Source of the DNA: Micromonospora mirobrigensis
GTDB lineage: Bacteria > Actinomycetota > Actinomycetes > Mycobacteriales > Micromonosporaceae
Length of the DNA: 64,000 nt
Reading direction: 5' to 3'
Assembly (NCBI RefSeq): GCF_900091555.1
Contig: NZ_FMCX01000003.1
Location: forward strand, 496,001 to 560,000
The translations under genes and the position numbers were made by a program. Under the pieces are notes generated by a model. The model searched no databases. It was not told the origin of the DNA and saw only the letters and a list, made by a program, of their open reading frames with translations. This document shows, one piece after another, positions 1 to 9,786 of the stretch; position 1 is the stretch's first letter; the number at the start of each line of letters is the position of its first letter.

Positions 1-702
1 GCCCAGGTACATCACCGCGACCCGGTCGGAGAGGTGGCGCACCACGGACAGGTCGTGCGCGATGAACACGTACGACAGGCCGAACTCCGACTGGAGCTTC
101 TCCAGCAGGTTCATCACCTGCGCCTGGATCGACACGTCGAGCGCGGAGACCGGCTCGTCGCAGACGATCACCTCGGGCCGCAGGGCGAGCGCCCGGGCGA
201 TGCCGATGCGCTGGCGCTGACCGCCGGAGAACTGGTGCGGGTACCGGTTGATGTGCTCGGGGTTCAGGCCGACCAGGTCGAGCAGTTCCTTGACCTTGCT
301 CCGCCGGCTGCCCTTGGGGGCCACCTCCGGGTGGATCTCGAACGGCTCGCCGATCAGGTCACCGACCGTCATCCGCGGGTTCAACGAGGTGTACGGGTCC
401 TGCATGACCAGCTGGATCTGCCGGCGCAGTCGACGCAGCGCGCCGCCGGAGAGCCGGGAGATGTCCTGGCCCTTGTAGAGCACGCTGCCGGCGGTCGGCT
501 TCTCCAGGTTCATCAGGACCCGGGCCAGCGTCGACTTGCCGCAACCGGACTCGCCCACCACGCCGAGCGTCTCGCCGGCCTTCAGGTCGAAGGAGACGCC
601 GTCGACCGCCTTGACCTGACCGATGGTCTTCTTGAACACCACACCGCTGGTCACGGGGTAGTGCTTGACCAGGTCACGGACCTCGATGATGTTCTCAGTC
701 AC
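1..702 (-). CDS. oppF: Oligopeptide/dipeptide ABC transporter ATP-binding protein, OppF/DppF type (cut by window edge)
   Basis: This is the second ATPase of a peptide importer; it would pair with the preceding ATPase to energise the two permeases. The reading frame starts at GTG 702 (protein begins [15 protein letters not shown]) and runs off the window, so the C-terminus is missing; 234 codons are visible. Visible motifs are Walker [10 protein letters not shown], the signature [15 protein letters not shown], Walker [13 protein letters not shown] and the H-loop region FIAHDLSVV. Its start overlaps the end of the upstream ATPase gene by 8 bp, which implies coupled translation in one opp operon. 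The substrate is inferred from family only and may be di- or oligopeptides. Confidence 0.9.
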   Translation of the reverse strand, partial: MTENIIEVRDLVKHYPVTSGVVFKKTIGQVKAVDGVSFDLKAGETLGVVGESGCGKSTLARVLMNLEKPTAGSVLYKGQDISRLSGGALRRLRRQIQLVMQDPYTSLNPRMTVGDLIGEPFEIHPEVAPKGSRRSKVKELLDLVGLNPEHINRYPHQFSGGQRQRIGIARALALRPEVIVCDEPVSALDVSIQAQVMNLLEKLQSEFGLSYVFIAHDLSVVRHLSDRVAVMYLG

Positions 703-1738
703 GGTTCACGAGCTCCTCGGCGAAGTGGCACGCGCTGGCCCGACCGGCGCCGACCTGCAGCAGCGGCGGCACCTTCTCCCTACACACCGGCTGGGCCATC
801 GGGCAGCGCGGGTTGAACGGACAGCCCGGCGGGATGTTCATCAGGTTCGGCGGCAGGCCCTTGATCGTACGCAGCTCCTGGCCCCGCTCGTCCATCCGCG
901 GGATCGAGTTGAGCAGGCCGAGCGTGTACGGGTGCGCCGGCTTGCGGTACAGCTCGAACACGTCGGCTTCCTCGACGATCCGGCCGGCGTACATGACCGC
1001 GATCCGGTCCGCGACGTCGGCGACCACGCCGAGGTCGTGGGTGATCAGGATCATGCCCATCTGCCGCTCCCGCTGAAGCTCACCGAGCAGGTCCATGATC
1101 TGGGCCTGCACGGTCACGTCCAGCGCGGTGGTCGGCTCGTCCGCGATCAGCACCTCGGGGTCGAGGGCCAGCGACATCGCGATCATCGCGCGCTGCCGCA
1201 TACCGCCGGAGAACTGGTGCGGGTAGTTGCTGTACCGACCCTTGGCGTTCGGGATCTTCACCTGGTCGAGCATCTCGACCGCGCGCTTCTTCGCGTCCGC
1301 GCGGCTCATGCCGCGACGGATGCGGAACTGCTCGGCGATCTGGAAACCGACGGTGAAAACCGGGTTGAGGGCGGAGAGCGAGTCCTGGAAGATCATGGCG
1401 ATGCCTTCGCCACGGATCCGCCGCCGCTCCTCGGCGGACATCTTGAGCATGTCCTTGCCGTGGAAGCGGACCTGGCCGTTGGTGACGAACCCCGGCGGGG
1501 TGTCCAGGATGCCCATGATGGTCTGGGCCGTCACGCTCTTGCCGGAGCCGGACTCGCCGAGCACGGCGAGGGTCTCCCCCGCTTCGACGTGGTACGTGAC
1601 CCCGTTGATGACCTTGGCGACGCCGTCCCGGGTACGGAACTCGACTCGCAGGTCTTCCACCTCGAGCAGCCGACCCGAGGGGCGGCCGGATCCGTCGGCG
1701 CCCGGTGCGGACTGCTCGGACACGAGAATGTCGGACAC
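695..1738 (-). CDS. oppD: Oligopeptide/dipeptide ABC transporter ATP-binding protein, OppD/DppD type
   Basis: A 347-residue cytoplasmic ATPase of a peptide importer. Walker A is GESGSGKS, the signature is [15 protein letters not shown], Walker B is [12 protein letters not shown], and the H-loop reads LITHDLGVV. The C-terminus carries the oligopeptide-transporter extension with the Cys-containing stretch [15 protein letters not shown], typical of the OppD/DppD family and sometimes tied to an Fe-S cluster. It lies 11 bp after oppC and overlaps oppF by 8 bp. Normal length for the family; nothing looks broken. Confidence 0.93.
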   Translation of the reverse strand: MSDILVSEQSAPGADGSGRPSGRLLEVEDLRVEFRTRDGVAKVINGVTYHVEAGETLAVLGESGSGKSVTAQTIMGILDTPPGFVTNGQVRFHGKDMLKMSAEERRRIRGEGIAMIFQDSLSALNPVFTVGFQIAEQFRIRRGMSRADAKKRAVEMLDQVKIPNAKGRYSNYPHQFSGGMRQRAMIAMSLALDPEVLIADEPTTALDVTVQAQIMDLLGELQRERQMGMILITHDLGVVADVADRIAVMYAGRIVEEADVFELYRKPAHPYTLGLLNSIPRMDERGQELRTIKGLPPNLMNIPPGCPFNPRCPMAQPVCREKVPPLLQVGAGRASACHFAEELVNRD

Positions 1739-1749
1739 TTCAGTCTCCC

Positions 1750-2721
1750 CTATCGGAGCTTCGGGTCGAGGGCCTCGCGGACCGCTTCACCGAGCATCAC
1801 GAAGCTCAGCACGGCGAGAACGAGGAACAGCGAGGGGAAGAACAGCAGGGACGGCGAGACCCGGATGAAGCTCTGCGACTCGCTGATCATGATGCCCCAG
1901 GAGACCACCGGGCTCTTCAGGCCGACGCCCAGGAACGAGAGCGTCGCCTCGGCGCCGATGAAGGAGCCGACCATGATCGTGCCGTAGACCAGCAGCGGCG
2001 CCAGGCAGTTCGGCAGCAGGTGCTTGAGGACGATCCGGCCGGTGCCGGCGCCGAGCGCCCGGGCGGCGACGATGTAGTCCGCCTCCTTGGTGGAGAGCAC
2101 CGAGGACCGCATCAGCCGCATCACGACCGGCCAGCTCAGCACGATCAGGGAGACGGTGACCAGCCCCATGATCTTCCACTGGCTGTTGCTGGTGCCGGAG
2201 CCGTTGAAGGTGGTCAGGATGACGATCGCACCGAGCACGAACGGCAGGCCGAAGAAGACGTCGGCGACCCGGCTCAGCACCGCGTCGACCCAGCCGCCGC
2301 GGTAGCCGGCGATGACGCCCATCGCCCCGCCGACCAGCAGGGTGCCGAGCACGGAGAGCACCGAGACCACGATCGACGCACGGGCGCCGTAGATCACCCG
2401 GGCGTACACGTCGCGGCCCTGGAAGTCGTAGCCGAACCAGGCGTCCCCGGAGGGCTTGCCCAGGCTGCGGTCCAGCGAGCCGTTCACCGCGTCACCGGAG
2501 GTGAACAGCTGCGGGAAGGCGGCCATCAGCAGGAAGAGCAGGATGAAAAGCGCCGAGATCCAGAACAGCGGCTTGCGACGCAGGTCCAGCCAGGCGTCGC
2601 CGAGGAGCCCGCGGGGCTTCTCCTTGCGGTCACCCTGCGGCGCCCCGACCGGCGAGACGGTCTCGGTGGGCTGCTCGGCGCGGGGGGTGCTGACGATCGA
2701 GGCGGTGCTCGGGTCACTCAT
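1750..2721 (-). CDS. oppC: Peptide ABC transporter permease, OppC/DppC type
   Basis: A 323-residue inner-membrane permease that forms half of the translocation pore with OppB. The N-terminus is a polar stretch of about 50 residues. It is followed by the first membrane helix (PLFWISALFILLFLLMAAFP), an OppC N-terminal segment and the BPD_transp_1 domain with further helices. The coupling loop is recognisable around EADYIVAARALGAGTGRIVLKHLLPN, the EAA motif that contacts the ATPases. The start overlaps the end of oppB by 8 bp. Confidence 0.92.
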   Translation of the reverse strand: MSDPSTASIVSTPRAEQPTETVSPVGAPQGDRKEKPRGLLGDAWLDLRRKPLFWISALFILLFLLMAAFPQLFTSGDAVNGSLDRSLGKPSGDAWFGYDFQGRDVYARVIYGARASIVVSVLSVLGTLLVGGAMGVIAGYRGGWVDAVLSRVADVFFGLPFVLGAIVILTTFNGSGTSNSQWKIMGLVTVSLIVLSWPVVMRLMRSSVLSTKEADYIVAARALGAGTGRIVLKHLLPNCLAPLLVYGTIMVGSFIGAEATLSFLGVGLKSPVVSWGIMISESQSFIRVSPSLLFFPSLFLVLAVLSFVMLGEAVREALDPKLR

Positions 2722-3640
2722 AACGGATCCTCGGGTCCAGGGCGGCGTAGAGCAGGTCCACCAGCAGGTTCATCAGCAGGTAGACGAGCACCAGGACCAC
2801 CACGATGGAGACAACGGTAGCGCTCTCCTTGGTGACGATCGCCCGGTAGACCTGCCGGCCGATGCCGTTGATGCCGAAGATGCCCTCGGTCACGATCGCG
2901 CCGCCCATCAGGGCGCCGAGGTCGGTGCCGAGCAGGGTCACCACGGGGATCAGCGAGTTGCGCAGCAGGTGCACACCGACGACCCGCCGCATGGGCAGGC
3001 CCTTGGCGATCGCGGTGCGGACGTAGTCGGCGCGCCGGTTCTCGGCGATGCTCGTCCGGGCCACCCGGGCGATGTACGCCATCGAGGCGCTACCGAGCAC
3101 GAAGCCGGGCACGAGCAGTTCGGTGATCCGCATCTCACTGGAGACGGTGGGGGTCACGATGCCCCACTTCACGCCGAGCAGCCACTGGAGCACGAAGGCG
3201 ATGACGAAGATCGGCAGCGCCAGGAGGAAGAGCGTGGACACCAGGACCAGGTTGTCCAGGAAGCCGTTGCGGCGAAGGCCGGTCAGCACGCCGGCACCGA
3301 GTCCGATCACGGCCTCGATCAGCAGGGCGACCACGGCCAGCTTCAGCGTGTTGGGGTACGACGTCATGATGATGTCGTTGATCGACCGGCCGCCGAACGT
3401 CTGCCCGAAGTCCCCCTGGAACAGGTTCTTCATGTAGGTGGCGTACTGCACGAAGATCGACTGGTCGAGCTGGTACTTGTCGGTCATGAAGTCGACGTAC
3501 TGCTGCGGGCAGCGTCGCTCGCCGCACTTGCCGGCGAACGGGTCACCCGGCACCGACCAGACGAGCCAGTAGATCAAGAACGTCGTACCGATGAAGACCG
3601 GCACGAGTTGCAGTAGCCGTCTCAACAGATAACGGCCCAT
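2714..3640 (-). CDS. oppB: Peptide ABC transporter permease, OppB/DppB type
   Basis: A 308-residue permease starting MGRYLLRRLLQLVPVFIG, the usual OppB/DppB beginning. I chose ATG 3640 over an in-frame start 42 bp upstream because an AGGAGG Shine-Dalgarno sits about 8 bases before it and because the family starts here. The EAA loop reads NRRADYVRTAIAKGLPMRRVVGVHLL across two segments, and helices run through the BPD_transp_1 domain. It follows the binding-protein gene by 170 bp containing a strong hairpin, so it is probably expressed at a lower level than the binding protein. Confidence 0.92.
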   Translation of the reverse strand: MGRYLLRRLLQLVPVFIGTTFLIYWLVWSVPGDPFAGKCGERRCPQQYVDFMTDKYQLDQSIFVQYATYMKNLFQGDFGQTFGGRSINDIIMTSYPNTLKLAVVALLIEAVIGLGAGVLTGLRRNGFLDNLVLVSTLFLLALPIFVIAFVLQWLLGVKWGIVTPTVSSEMRITELLVPGFVLGSASMAYIARVARTSIAENRRADYVRTAIAKGLPMRRVVGVHLLRNSLIPVVTLLGTDLGALMGGAIVTEGIFGINGIGRQVYRAIVTKESATVVSIVVVLVLVYLLMNLLVDLLYAALDPRIRYE

Positions 3641-3696
3641 GGGGTGGTCCTCCTGACAGGGGGCGCGTCGGGCGGCCGACACGGGGGTGGCGACAA

Positions 3697-3751
3697 ACGC
3701 GAGGGAAGCCGTCTCGCGGAACGCGAGGGAAGCTACACCCTCTCGCGGAAC
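3697..3751. repeat. Short direct repeat upstream of oppB
   Basis: The block ACGCGAGGGAAGC occurs at 3697-3709 and 3721-3733, each followed by TCTCGCGGAAC (3712-3722 and 3741-3751). The repeats lie between the terminator-like hairpin after oppA and the oppB start. Because CGCGAGGG can also pair with the CCTCTCGCG part, the RNA could fold here. The function is unknown. Confidence 0.55.
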
Positions 3752-3759
3752 GGCCCCAG

Positions 3760-3789
3760 GTCGGGCTCACCAGAGGTGGTGAGCCCGAC
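3760..3789 (-). terminator. Hairpin between oppA and oppB
   Basis: A perfect 12-bp stem (GTCGGGCTCACC and its complement) with a 6-base loop lies 22 bp after the oppA stop. There is no clear T-run. It is placed where it would give partial termination or protect the 3' end of the oppA message, a common layout for binding-protein genes ahead of their permeases. Confidence 0.7.
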
Positions 3790-3810
3790 CCGGGGGTCAT
3801 GCCGTGTTGA

Positions 3811-5451
3811 TCAGAGCTCGATCGAGGTGATGTCCGCCTCGCCGACGTTGTTCAGCTCCATCTTCTTGATCTTCTCCGAGTGGCCGGACTGCTGGCCGTA
3901 GAAGTAGATCGGGATGGTCGGAACCTTCTGGTCGACGACCGCGACGGCCTCGGCGAACTTCTCGTGCGAAGCCTCCAGGCTCGGCGCGCCAGAGGCCTCC
4001 TTGGCCAGGGCGTCGACCTGCGGGTCGCTGAACTTGCCGTCGTTCGAGGAACCACCGGTCACGAAGAGCGGGTTGACCCAGTTCTCCACGTCCGGGTAGT
4101 CCTGCTGCCAGGCCGCGCGGTACGGGCCCTTCATCTTGTACGCGTTGATGTTCTGGCGGAACACCGCGAAGGTCGGCACACCCTCGGCGCGGGCGTTGAT
4201 GCCCAGGTTGGTCTTGACCTGCTGCGCGACCGCGTCCATCCACTCCTTGTGGCTGGAGTCGGCGTTGTAGTAGAAGACCATCTCGCCCTGGAAGCCACCG
4301 GCCTCCTGGAGGAGCTGCTTGGCCTGCGTCGGGTCGAACTTGCAGACGGTGCAGTTACCCGGCTTGGCGCCCGGGGTCAGCGGGTTGGCCCAGCTGTCAG
4401 CCGGCTTGCGGGTACCGAAGAAGATCTTGTCGGAGATCTCCTGGCGGTTGATCGACAGCGAGACGGCCTTGCGCAGCTTCTCGTTCTGGAAGCGCTTGTC
4501 GTAGATCGGGAACGCGATGAACGCGGTCGACGGCGTGACGGTGTTCATGGCGCGGTCGCCCAGGTCGGACTTCCACTTCTCACCGGCCAGCGCGGAGGTC
4601 GGGATCGTCTCCAGGAAGTCCAGGTTGCCGGAGAGCAGGTCGTTGTAGGCCGCCCCCTCGTCCTGGTACATCTTGACGGTGACGTCCTTGATCTTCATCT
4701 TGTCGCGCAGGTTGTAGTCGTCGAAGCGGGTCAGCTTGACCGCGACGTCGTCCTCCCACGACACGAACTTGACCGGGCCGTTACCGATCGGCTTCTTGCC
4801 GAAGTCCTCGGCCTTCTGGGTGAAGAAGGCGTCCGGCAGCGGCATGAAGGCGCTGTAGCCCAGCTTGGTCGGGAACACGGCGGTCGGCGCGCTCAGCGTG
4901 ACCTCGAAGTTCCAGTCGTCGACGACCTTCAGACCGGACATCTTGTCGGCCTTCGGAGTCGGGGCCTTCTTCGGGCCGTCCTCGTCCGGGTCGGTGGTGT
5001 TGACGTCGGCGAAGCCGGCGATGTCAGAGAAGAAGCTGGAGTTCGCCGCGCCGTTGGGCGAGTAGGCGGCCCAGTTCCAGGCGTCGACGAAGTTCTTGGC
5101 CTTGACGACGGTGCCGTCGTGGAACTTCGTGTTCTCCTTGATCTTGATCTTGAAGACCTTGGAGTCGGTGGTGTCGATCGACTCGGCAACCGCGTTCTGC
5201 GGGGCGCCACCGTTGTTCGGGTACTCGACCAGACCGGTCCACAGCCAGTCGACGATCTTGCCGCCACCGGTCTCGGTGGTGTTCGACGGCACCAGGGGGT
5301 TCTCCGGCTGCACGCCGTTGATGGTGACCGCGCCGTCGGCGCTGCCGCTGCCGCCCTCGTTGCCGCCGTTGTCGCCGCTCGAGCAGCCGGACGCGATGAG
5401 CGCGACTGCCGCGCTCAGCGCAACGGCGCTCGCCCGCTTCGAGACTCTCAT
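3811..5451 (-). CDS. oppA: Peptide ABC transporter substrate-binding lipoprotein (SBP_bac_5 family)
   Basis: A 546-residue extracellular binding protein anchored by lipid. The signal peptide ends in the lipobox ASGC followed by a Ser/Gly/Asn-rich linker (SSGDNGGNEGG). The SBP_bac_5 body follows: the first lobe with LWTGLVEYPNNGG, the long middle part, and the C-terminal lobe with KVPTIPIYFYGQQSG. The start has an AGGAGG ribosome site at about 5461-5466. As first gene of the importer operon it captures peptides and delivers them to OppBC. The exact ligand cannot be read from sequence. Confidence 0.93.
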   Translation of the reverse strand: MRVSKRASAVALSAAVALIASGCSSGDNGGNEGGSGSADGAVTINGVQPENPLVPSNTTETGGGKIVDWLWTGLVEYPNNGGAPQNAVAESIDTTDSKVFKIKIKENTKFHDGTVVKAKNFVDAWNWAAYSPNGAANSSFFSDIAGFADVNTTDPDEDGPKKAPTPKADKMSGLKVVDDWNFEVTLSAPTAVFPTKLGYSAFMPLPDAFFTQKAEDFGKKPIGNGPVKFVSWEDDVAVKLTRFDDYNLRDKMKIKDVTVKMYQDEGAAYNDLLSGNLDFLETIPTSALAGEKWKSDLGDRAMNTVTPSTAFIAFPIYDKRFQNEKLRKAVSLSINRQEISDKIFFGTRKPADSWANPLTPGAKPGNCTVCKFDPTQAKQLLQEAGGFQGEMVFYYNADSSHKEWMDAVAQQVKTNLGINARAEGVPTFAVFRQNINAYKMKGPYRAAWQQDYPDVENWVNPLFVTGGSSNDGKFSDPQVDALAKEASGAPSLEASHEKFAEAVAVVDQKVPTIPIYFYGQQSGHSEKIKKMELNNVGEADITSIEL

Positions 5452-6045
5452 TCCGAGGGGCCTCCTCTTTCTGACCTGGTTCCGTCGTGGGTTTCACGCA
5501 CGTGAAGGGGGGTGACACCGCCGGTGGCCCCACGGGACCGCCGGTTTACCGCAGTGAAATCGGGACACCCCTGATGTACCGATCCGCCGGGCTGCCGCAC
5601 CTCCGCGATCGGCACCGCGCAGGGCCGATGACCACGGAGCCACGCTCAGGGGCGAGGTCCCATGGTGCTCGGGCCGAACGGGGTGCCTCACACCGGGGGT
5701 GAGGTGCTGCCACTGTGACACCCACCGGCCGCTTCCGTGAAGGTGCCGTTATCAAGCCGTTAGTTGGCTGGCACGTTGCCGATACTTGAGAAAAGATCAT
5801 GAAACATCGCGGTCGCACCGTTCTGAGCAGGTAAGACCCGGCAGCGCACCGGACAAGAAGGCCCTCAGCGGCCGGATCAGGGCAAGCCGTGTCCGGTCGC
5901 CGCAGGTCAGCCGCCTGGAGCCGGAATCCACCCGTCCGGACGATGCTCGCCTCGCCCGTGCGGACCGAGCCGCCCTCCGGTCGCACAGGGGCAGGATCGG
6001 TTCACCGCGCCGACCCGATCCCCGACCGAAAACGATCAGAAGCGG
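5452..6045. other. Long intergenic region between oppA and a response regulator gene
   Basis: No gene is convincing in these 594 bp. The half next to oppA holds its ribosome site and probably the opp promoter. The stretch 5745-5815 is clearly less GC-rich than its surroundings and is the likeliest promoter region, but I could not fix convincing -35/-10 boxes. Short open frames here lack ribosome sites and look antisense or accidental. Confidence 0.5.
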
Positions 6046-6738
6046 TCAGACCAGCCGGCGGTCCGCCGCCCAGCGGGACAACTCGTACCGGTTGGACATC
6101 TGGAGCTTGCGCAGCACGTTCGACACGTGCGTCTCCACCGTCTTGATGGAGATGAACAGCTCCTTGGCGATCTCCTTGTACGCGTACCCCCGGGCCAGCA
6201 GGCGCAGCACCTCGCGCTCCCGGTTGGTGAGCTGGTCCAGCTCGGGGTCGGCCACCGGCGCGTCCGGCCGGGCGGCGAAGGCGTCCAGCACGAACCCGGC
6301 CAGCCGGGCGCTGAACACCGCGTCCCCGTCGGCCACCCGGCGGATCGCGTCGGTCAGCTCGTCCGGCGAGATGGTCTTGGTGACGTACCCCCGGGCACCG
6401 GCCCGGATCAGCCCGATCACGTCCTCCGCGGCGTCGGAGACGCTCAACGCCAGGAACCGCACCTGCGGGTGGGTACGTCGCATCGCCTCCAGCACCGCCC
6501 GGCCGCCGCCGTCGGGCATGTGCACGTCCAGCAGCACCACGTCCGGACCGGTGGCGGCGATCCGGCTGACCGCCTCGGCGACGGTGCTCGCCTCCCCCAC
6601 CACCTCGACGTGACCGCCCAGCTCCGACCGGACGCCGGCGCGGAACATGGCGTGGTCGTCGACGAGGAAGACCCGAAGGCGCCCGGCCGGCGCCGACGCG
6701 CCCTCGACCGGTCCCGACCCGTGCTCGGCCATGGTCAT
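6046..6738 (-). CDS. Two-component response regulator, NarL/LuxR family
   Basis: A 230-residue cytoplasmic DNA-binding regulator. The receiver domain (about residues 20-135) has all key residues: the acidic pair D27/D28 in FLVDDH, phospho-acceptor D71 in LLDVHMP, and K121 in GYVTKTIS. The C-terminal LuxR helix-turn-helix (about 165-225) reads LTNREREVLRLLARGYAYKEIA followed by SIKTVETHVSN. It overlaps its cognate kinase gene by 4 bp. The kinase and the divergent gene carry PspC domains, which points to sensing envelope or membrane stress. Confidence 0.93.
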   Translation of the reverse strand: MTMAEHGSGPVEGASAPAGRLRVFLVDDHAMFRAGVRSELGGHVEVVGEASTVAEAVSRIAATGPDVVLLDVHMPDGGGRAVLEAMRRTHPQVRFLALSVSDAAEDVIGLIRAGARGYVTKTISPDELTDAIRRVADGDAVFSARLAGFVLDAFAARPDAPVADPELDQLTNREREVLRLLARGYAYKEIAKELFISIKTVETHVSNVLRKLQMSNRYELSRWAADRRLV

Positions 6739-7976
6739 CTGTCCCTCTCCGCTGTGCCGCCGCCGTTGCCGGTGATCGGCAGGATCAACCGGACCTCGGT
6801 GCCCTCACCCGGACCGGAGCGGATCTCCGCCCGGCCGCCGTGCCGCTTCATCCGGCCGATGATGGAACCTCGTACCCCGTGCCGGTGGTCCTCCACCGTA
6901 TCCGGATCGAAGCCCCTGCCCCGGTCCCGGACGAAGACGCTGACCTGGTCGGGCTCCACCTCGGCATAGAGCGAGACGGTCTGCACCTCGGCGTGCCGGG
7001 CGGCGTTCACCAGCGCCTCCCGGGCCGCGGCGACCAGCGCGCCGACCCGCTCGTCGGTCTCCCGGTCACCGACCACCACCGCCTCGACGGTGATCGCGAA
7101 GGTGTCCTCGACCTCGGCGGCGGCCTGCTCCAGGGCGGCCGCGAAGCGTTCGTTGGGCGAGGCGGTGGGCCGGTAGAGCCAGTTGCGCAGGGACCGTTCC
7201 TGGCCCCGGGCCAGCCGTTGCACGGTCTTCACGTCGGCGGCGTTGCGCTGGATCAGCGCCAGCGTGTGCAGCACCTGGTCGTGCACCATCGCCGCCAGTT
7301 CGGCGCGCTCCTGCTCACGGATCCGCCCCTCCCGCTCGGAGCGGAGCTGGTTCCAGGTGCGCCACAGCACCGGCGCCGCGACCACCCCGACACCGGCCAG
7401 GCCGACCAGGGCGAAGATGACGCCGTTGACCACGACGTCGAAGTTCTGCACCGGGGAGTAGACGGCGACGACGCCGATGATGCCGACCGCGACGAGCACC
7501 CCGCCGCCGATGAACCGGAGCACGAAGGCCCGCCGGTCGCTCTCCTCCACCACCGCACCCAACCAGGGCACCGGCATCGAATCGCCCCACTGCCGGCGGC
7601 GCTCCGGGGCGGACTGGTGCCAGATCACCCCGGCCCCGACCGCGATGATCGCGACCAGCCAGCCGGCGGTGCCGGCCGCGCCCACCGAGTGGAAGACCAT
7701 CATCTGGACCAGCAGCACGCCCAGCCCGATCGCCACGAAGGGCAGCAGCTCGGCAACGTCCCGCCGGGCCGGGGCGGCGGTGTCACCGGGGCGCAGCGGG
7801 ACGACCGCCCAGAAGGCGGCGTAGAGCAGCAGGCCCAGCCCGCTCAGCCCGAGCAGGACCATGAAGGCGATCCGTACCCGCACCACCGAGATGCCGAGGT
7901 GCTCGGCGATGCCGGCGGCGACGCCCGCCGCCATCCGGTGCTCGGGCGCCCGGTAGAGGCGGGGTGGCTGGGTCAC
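6735..7976 (-). CDS. Sensor histidine kinase with N-terminal PspC domain
   Basis: A membrane kinase of about 413 residues from GTG 7976. The N-terminus is a PspC domain (RLYRAPEHRMAAGVAAGIAEHLG) with a first helix, followed by several more predicted membrane helices. The HisKA_3 region (AAMVHDQVLHTLALI) carries the phosphorylated His, and the HATPase region has the N box EALVNAARHA and G box DRGRGFDPD. An upstream in-frame start at 8093 exists, but residues before the PspC domain are not family-like. The layout resembles the EsrISR-type envelope-stress systems of actinobacteria; that comparison is inference. Confidence 0.88.
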   Translation of the reverse strand: MTQPPRLYRAPEHRMAAGVAAGIAEHLGISVVRVRIAFMVLLGLSGLGLLLYAAFWAVVPLRPGDTAAPARRDVAELLPFVAIGLGVLLVQMMVFHSVGAAGTAGWLVAIIAVGAGVIWHQSAPERRRQWGDSMPVPWLGAVVEESDRRAFVLRFIGGGVLVAVGIIGVVAVYSPVQNFDVVVNGVIFALVGLAGVGVVAAPVLWRTWNQLRSEREGRIREQERAELAAMVHDQVLHTLALIQRNAADVKTVQRLARGQERSLRNWLYRPTASPNERFAAALEQAAAEVEDTFAITVEAVVVGDRETDERVGALVAAAREALVNAARHAEVQTVSLYAEVEPDQVSVFVRDRGRGFDPDTVEDHRHGVRGSIIGRMKRHGGRAEIRSGPGEGTEVRLILPITGNGGGTAERDR

Positions 7977-8172
7977 GGTGCTGATCGGAGGCTCCCGGTT
8001 GCGGTCGACGGACGGTGCCGTCGCGGGGTGGCGGCGCCGGTACCGATCGTCACACGCGGTGCACCCCACGGACCACGGGGACGCCCCCGACATTCGCCAC
8101 CCGGCGATCTCAGGGTGGGGTCAGGGTCGGGTCCTGAGGACGCTCGGGCGGATCGCGCAGCAGGATCGACGC

Positions 8173-9786
8173 ATGACCGACGACGCCGCCCGTCCGCCCC
8201 TGCCCGGGGCGGCACCGCAGGACGCGCCACCGCCGGCGGCGGCCACCCCCGCCGGCCCCCAGCCCGCAGCGGACTCCGCCACGCCACCGCCGCCCGGCCC
8301 GACCTGGTCGGGCGGGGGCTCCGCCGGCCCGCCGCCGGACGCCGGCCCGCAACCCCCACCCGGGTACGCTCCGCCGCCCGGCGCCGGCTTCACCTCCCGG
8401 TACGGCCTGGTCCGGCCCCGCGAGGGCCGCTACCTGGCCGGTGTCTGCGCGGCGATCGGCCGGGCCACCAACACCGACCCGGTGCTCTGGCGGGTGATCC
8501 TCGCGGTGCTGGGCTTCTTCGGCGGCATCGGCGTCCTGGTCTACGTCTCCGCCTGGCTGATCATCCCCGGCGAGGGGGACACCGCCTCCCCGGTCGAGTC
8601 GATGCTGGGACGCGGCCGGTCGAGCATGTCGCCGGTCACGGTGATCGTGCTCGGCATCCTGGTGGCGGTGAGTTTCGGCTACATCGTCACCGACGCCTTC
8701 CGGGCGGTGCTGCTCGGCGCGGCCATCCTGGTCGGCGGCGCCCTGCTGCTCAACCGGGACGACCGACGCCCGGTCGCCGGGCCGGCCCCGGGCCCGGTCC
8801 CGCCGGGTCCGCCGGCCGCACCACCCGGTCCGGTCCCGCCGGTCGCCTGGCCGGCGCCGGCTGCCACCGTCGCGCAACCGTCCGTCGTGCCGGCGGAGCC
8901 GGTCTCCGGCGGTCCGGTGGCCTACCGGCAGGCGGCCCCACCTGAGGTCGGCTACCCACCGGCCGCCCGGCCCGAGGTCGGCTACCCACCGGCCGCCGAT
9001 CCCCTGGCGGGATACCGGCCGGCGTCGGCGCCGCCGGTCGGCGTACCGCCGGTGGCACCGCTGCCGCCGGCCGGCTACCGCCCGCCGTTCGCCCCCGGCG
9101 GTCCCTGGGCGGGCGGTCCCCGGCCACCGGCCGGACCGACGGCCCCGCCGAGGAAACCGCCGAAGCGGCCCCGGGAGCGGTCCCCGCTCGGTGCGGTCAC
9201 CTTCTCGCTGATCTTCCTGGCGCTGGGTGTGGTGGCGCTGCTGGACCTGCTGGACGTCTTCCCCATCGGGGCGGCCGCGTACTTCGCGGCGGCGCTCACG
9301 GTGATCGGCCTGGGCCTGCTCGTCGGCGCCTGGTTCGGCCGGGCCCGCTGGCTGGTGGCGCTCGGCCTGGTCACCGCCGCCGCCCTGGGCGTCGCCACGG
9401 TGGCCGACTCCTACGACGGGGTCGGCGGCCTCGAGGGTGACGTGACCTGGGCCCCGGCCAGCTACCAGGAGCTCGCCGTGCGCTATCGCAACGACCTCGG
9501 CAACGCGGTGCTGGACCTGCGCGCGGTGGACTTCGACAAGAGGGAGACGACGGTCGACGTGACGGTGAACCTGGGCAACGCCACCGTGGTGGTGCCGCCG
9601 GACGTCGACGTGACCACGGTCGCCGAGGTCCGCGCCGGCGAGGCGGTGGTCTTCGGGGAACGCTCCACCGGACTCGGTGGCCAGCCCCGGAAGGAGGTGA
9701 CCGACCTGGGCAGGGACGGACCGGGCGGTGGCCGGCTGCGGCTGGTCGTCCACGTCAACGCGGGCAACCTGGAGGTGACCCGGTGA
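8173..9786 (+). CDS. PspC-domain membrane protein with LiaF-like C-terminal domain
   Basis: A 537-residue protein from ATG 8173. Residues 1-75 are Pro/Ala-rich and disordered. A PspC domain follows (RPREGRYLAGVCAAIGRATNTDPVLWRVI across two segments, with two helices). A second long Pro/Gly-rich linker contains EVGYPPAA twice. Three or so membrane helices come next, and the tail resembles the LiaF/DUF2154 beta-rich domain (VNLGNATVVVPPDVDV, HVNAGNLEV). It is divergent from the PspC kinase by about 196 bp and may modulate that kinase, as LiaF-like proteins do. It overlaps the next gene by 4 bp. Confidence 0.8.
   Translation: MTDDAARPPLPGAAPQDAPPPAAATPAGPQPAADSATPPPPGPTWSGGGSAGPPPDAGPQPPPGYAPPPGAGFTSRYGLVRPREGRYLAGVCAAIGRATNTDPVLWRVILAVLGFFGGIGVLVYVSAWLIIPGEGDTASPVESMLGRGRSSMSPVTVIVLGILVAVSFGYIVTDAFRAVLLGAAILVGGALLLNRDDRRPVAGPAPGPVPPGPPAAPPGPVPPVAWPAPAATVAQPSVVPAEPVSGGPVAYRQAAPPEVGYPPAARPEVGYPPAADPLAGYRPASAPPVGVPPVAPLPPAGYRPPFAPGGPWAGGPRPPAGPTAPPRKPPKRPRERSPLGAVTFSLIFLALGVVALLDLLDVFPIGAAAYFAAALTVIGLGLLVGAWFGRARWLVALGLVTAAALGVATVADSYDGVGGLEGDVTWAPASYQELAVRYRNDLGNAVLDLRAVDFDKRETTVDVTVNLGNATVVVPPDVDVTTVAEVRAGEAVVFGERSTGLGGQPRKEVTDLGRDGPGGGRLRLVVHVNAGNLEVTR

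Noticed and set aside
5452..6045. A tRNA, small RNA or CRISPR-like array in the longest gene-free stretch
   Set aside because: No cloverleaf, no regular repeats and no convincing terminator-bounded small RNA were visible.
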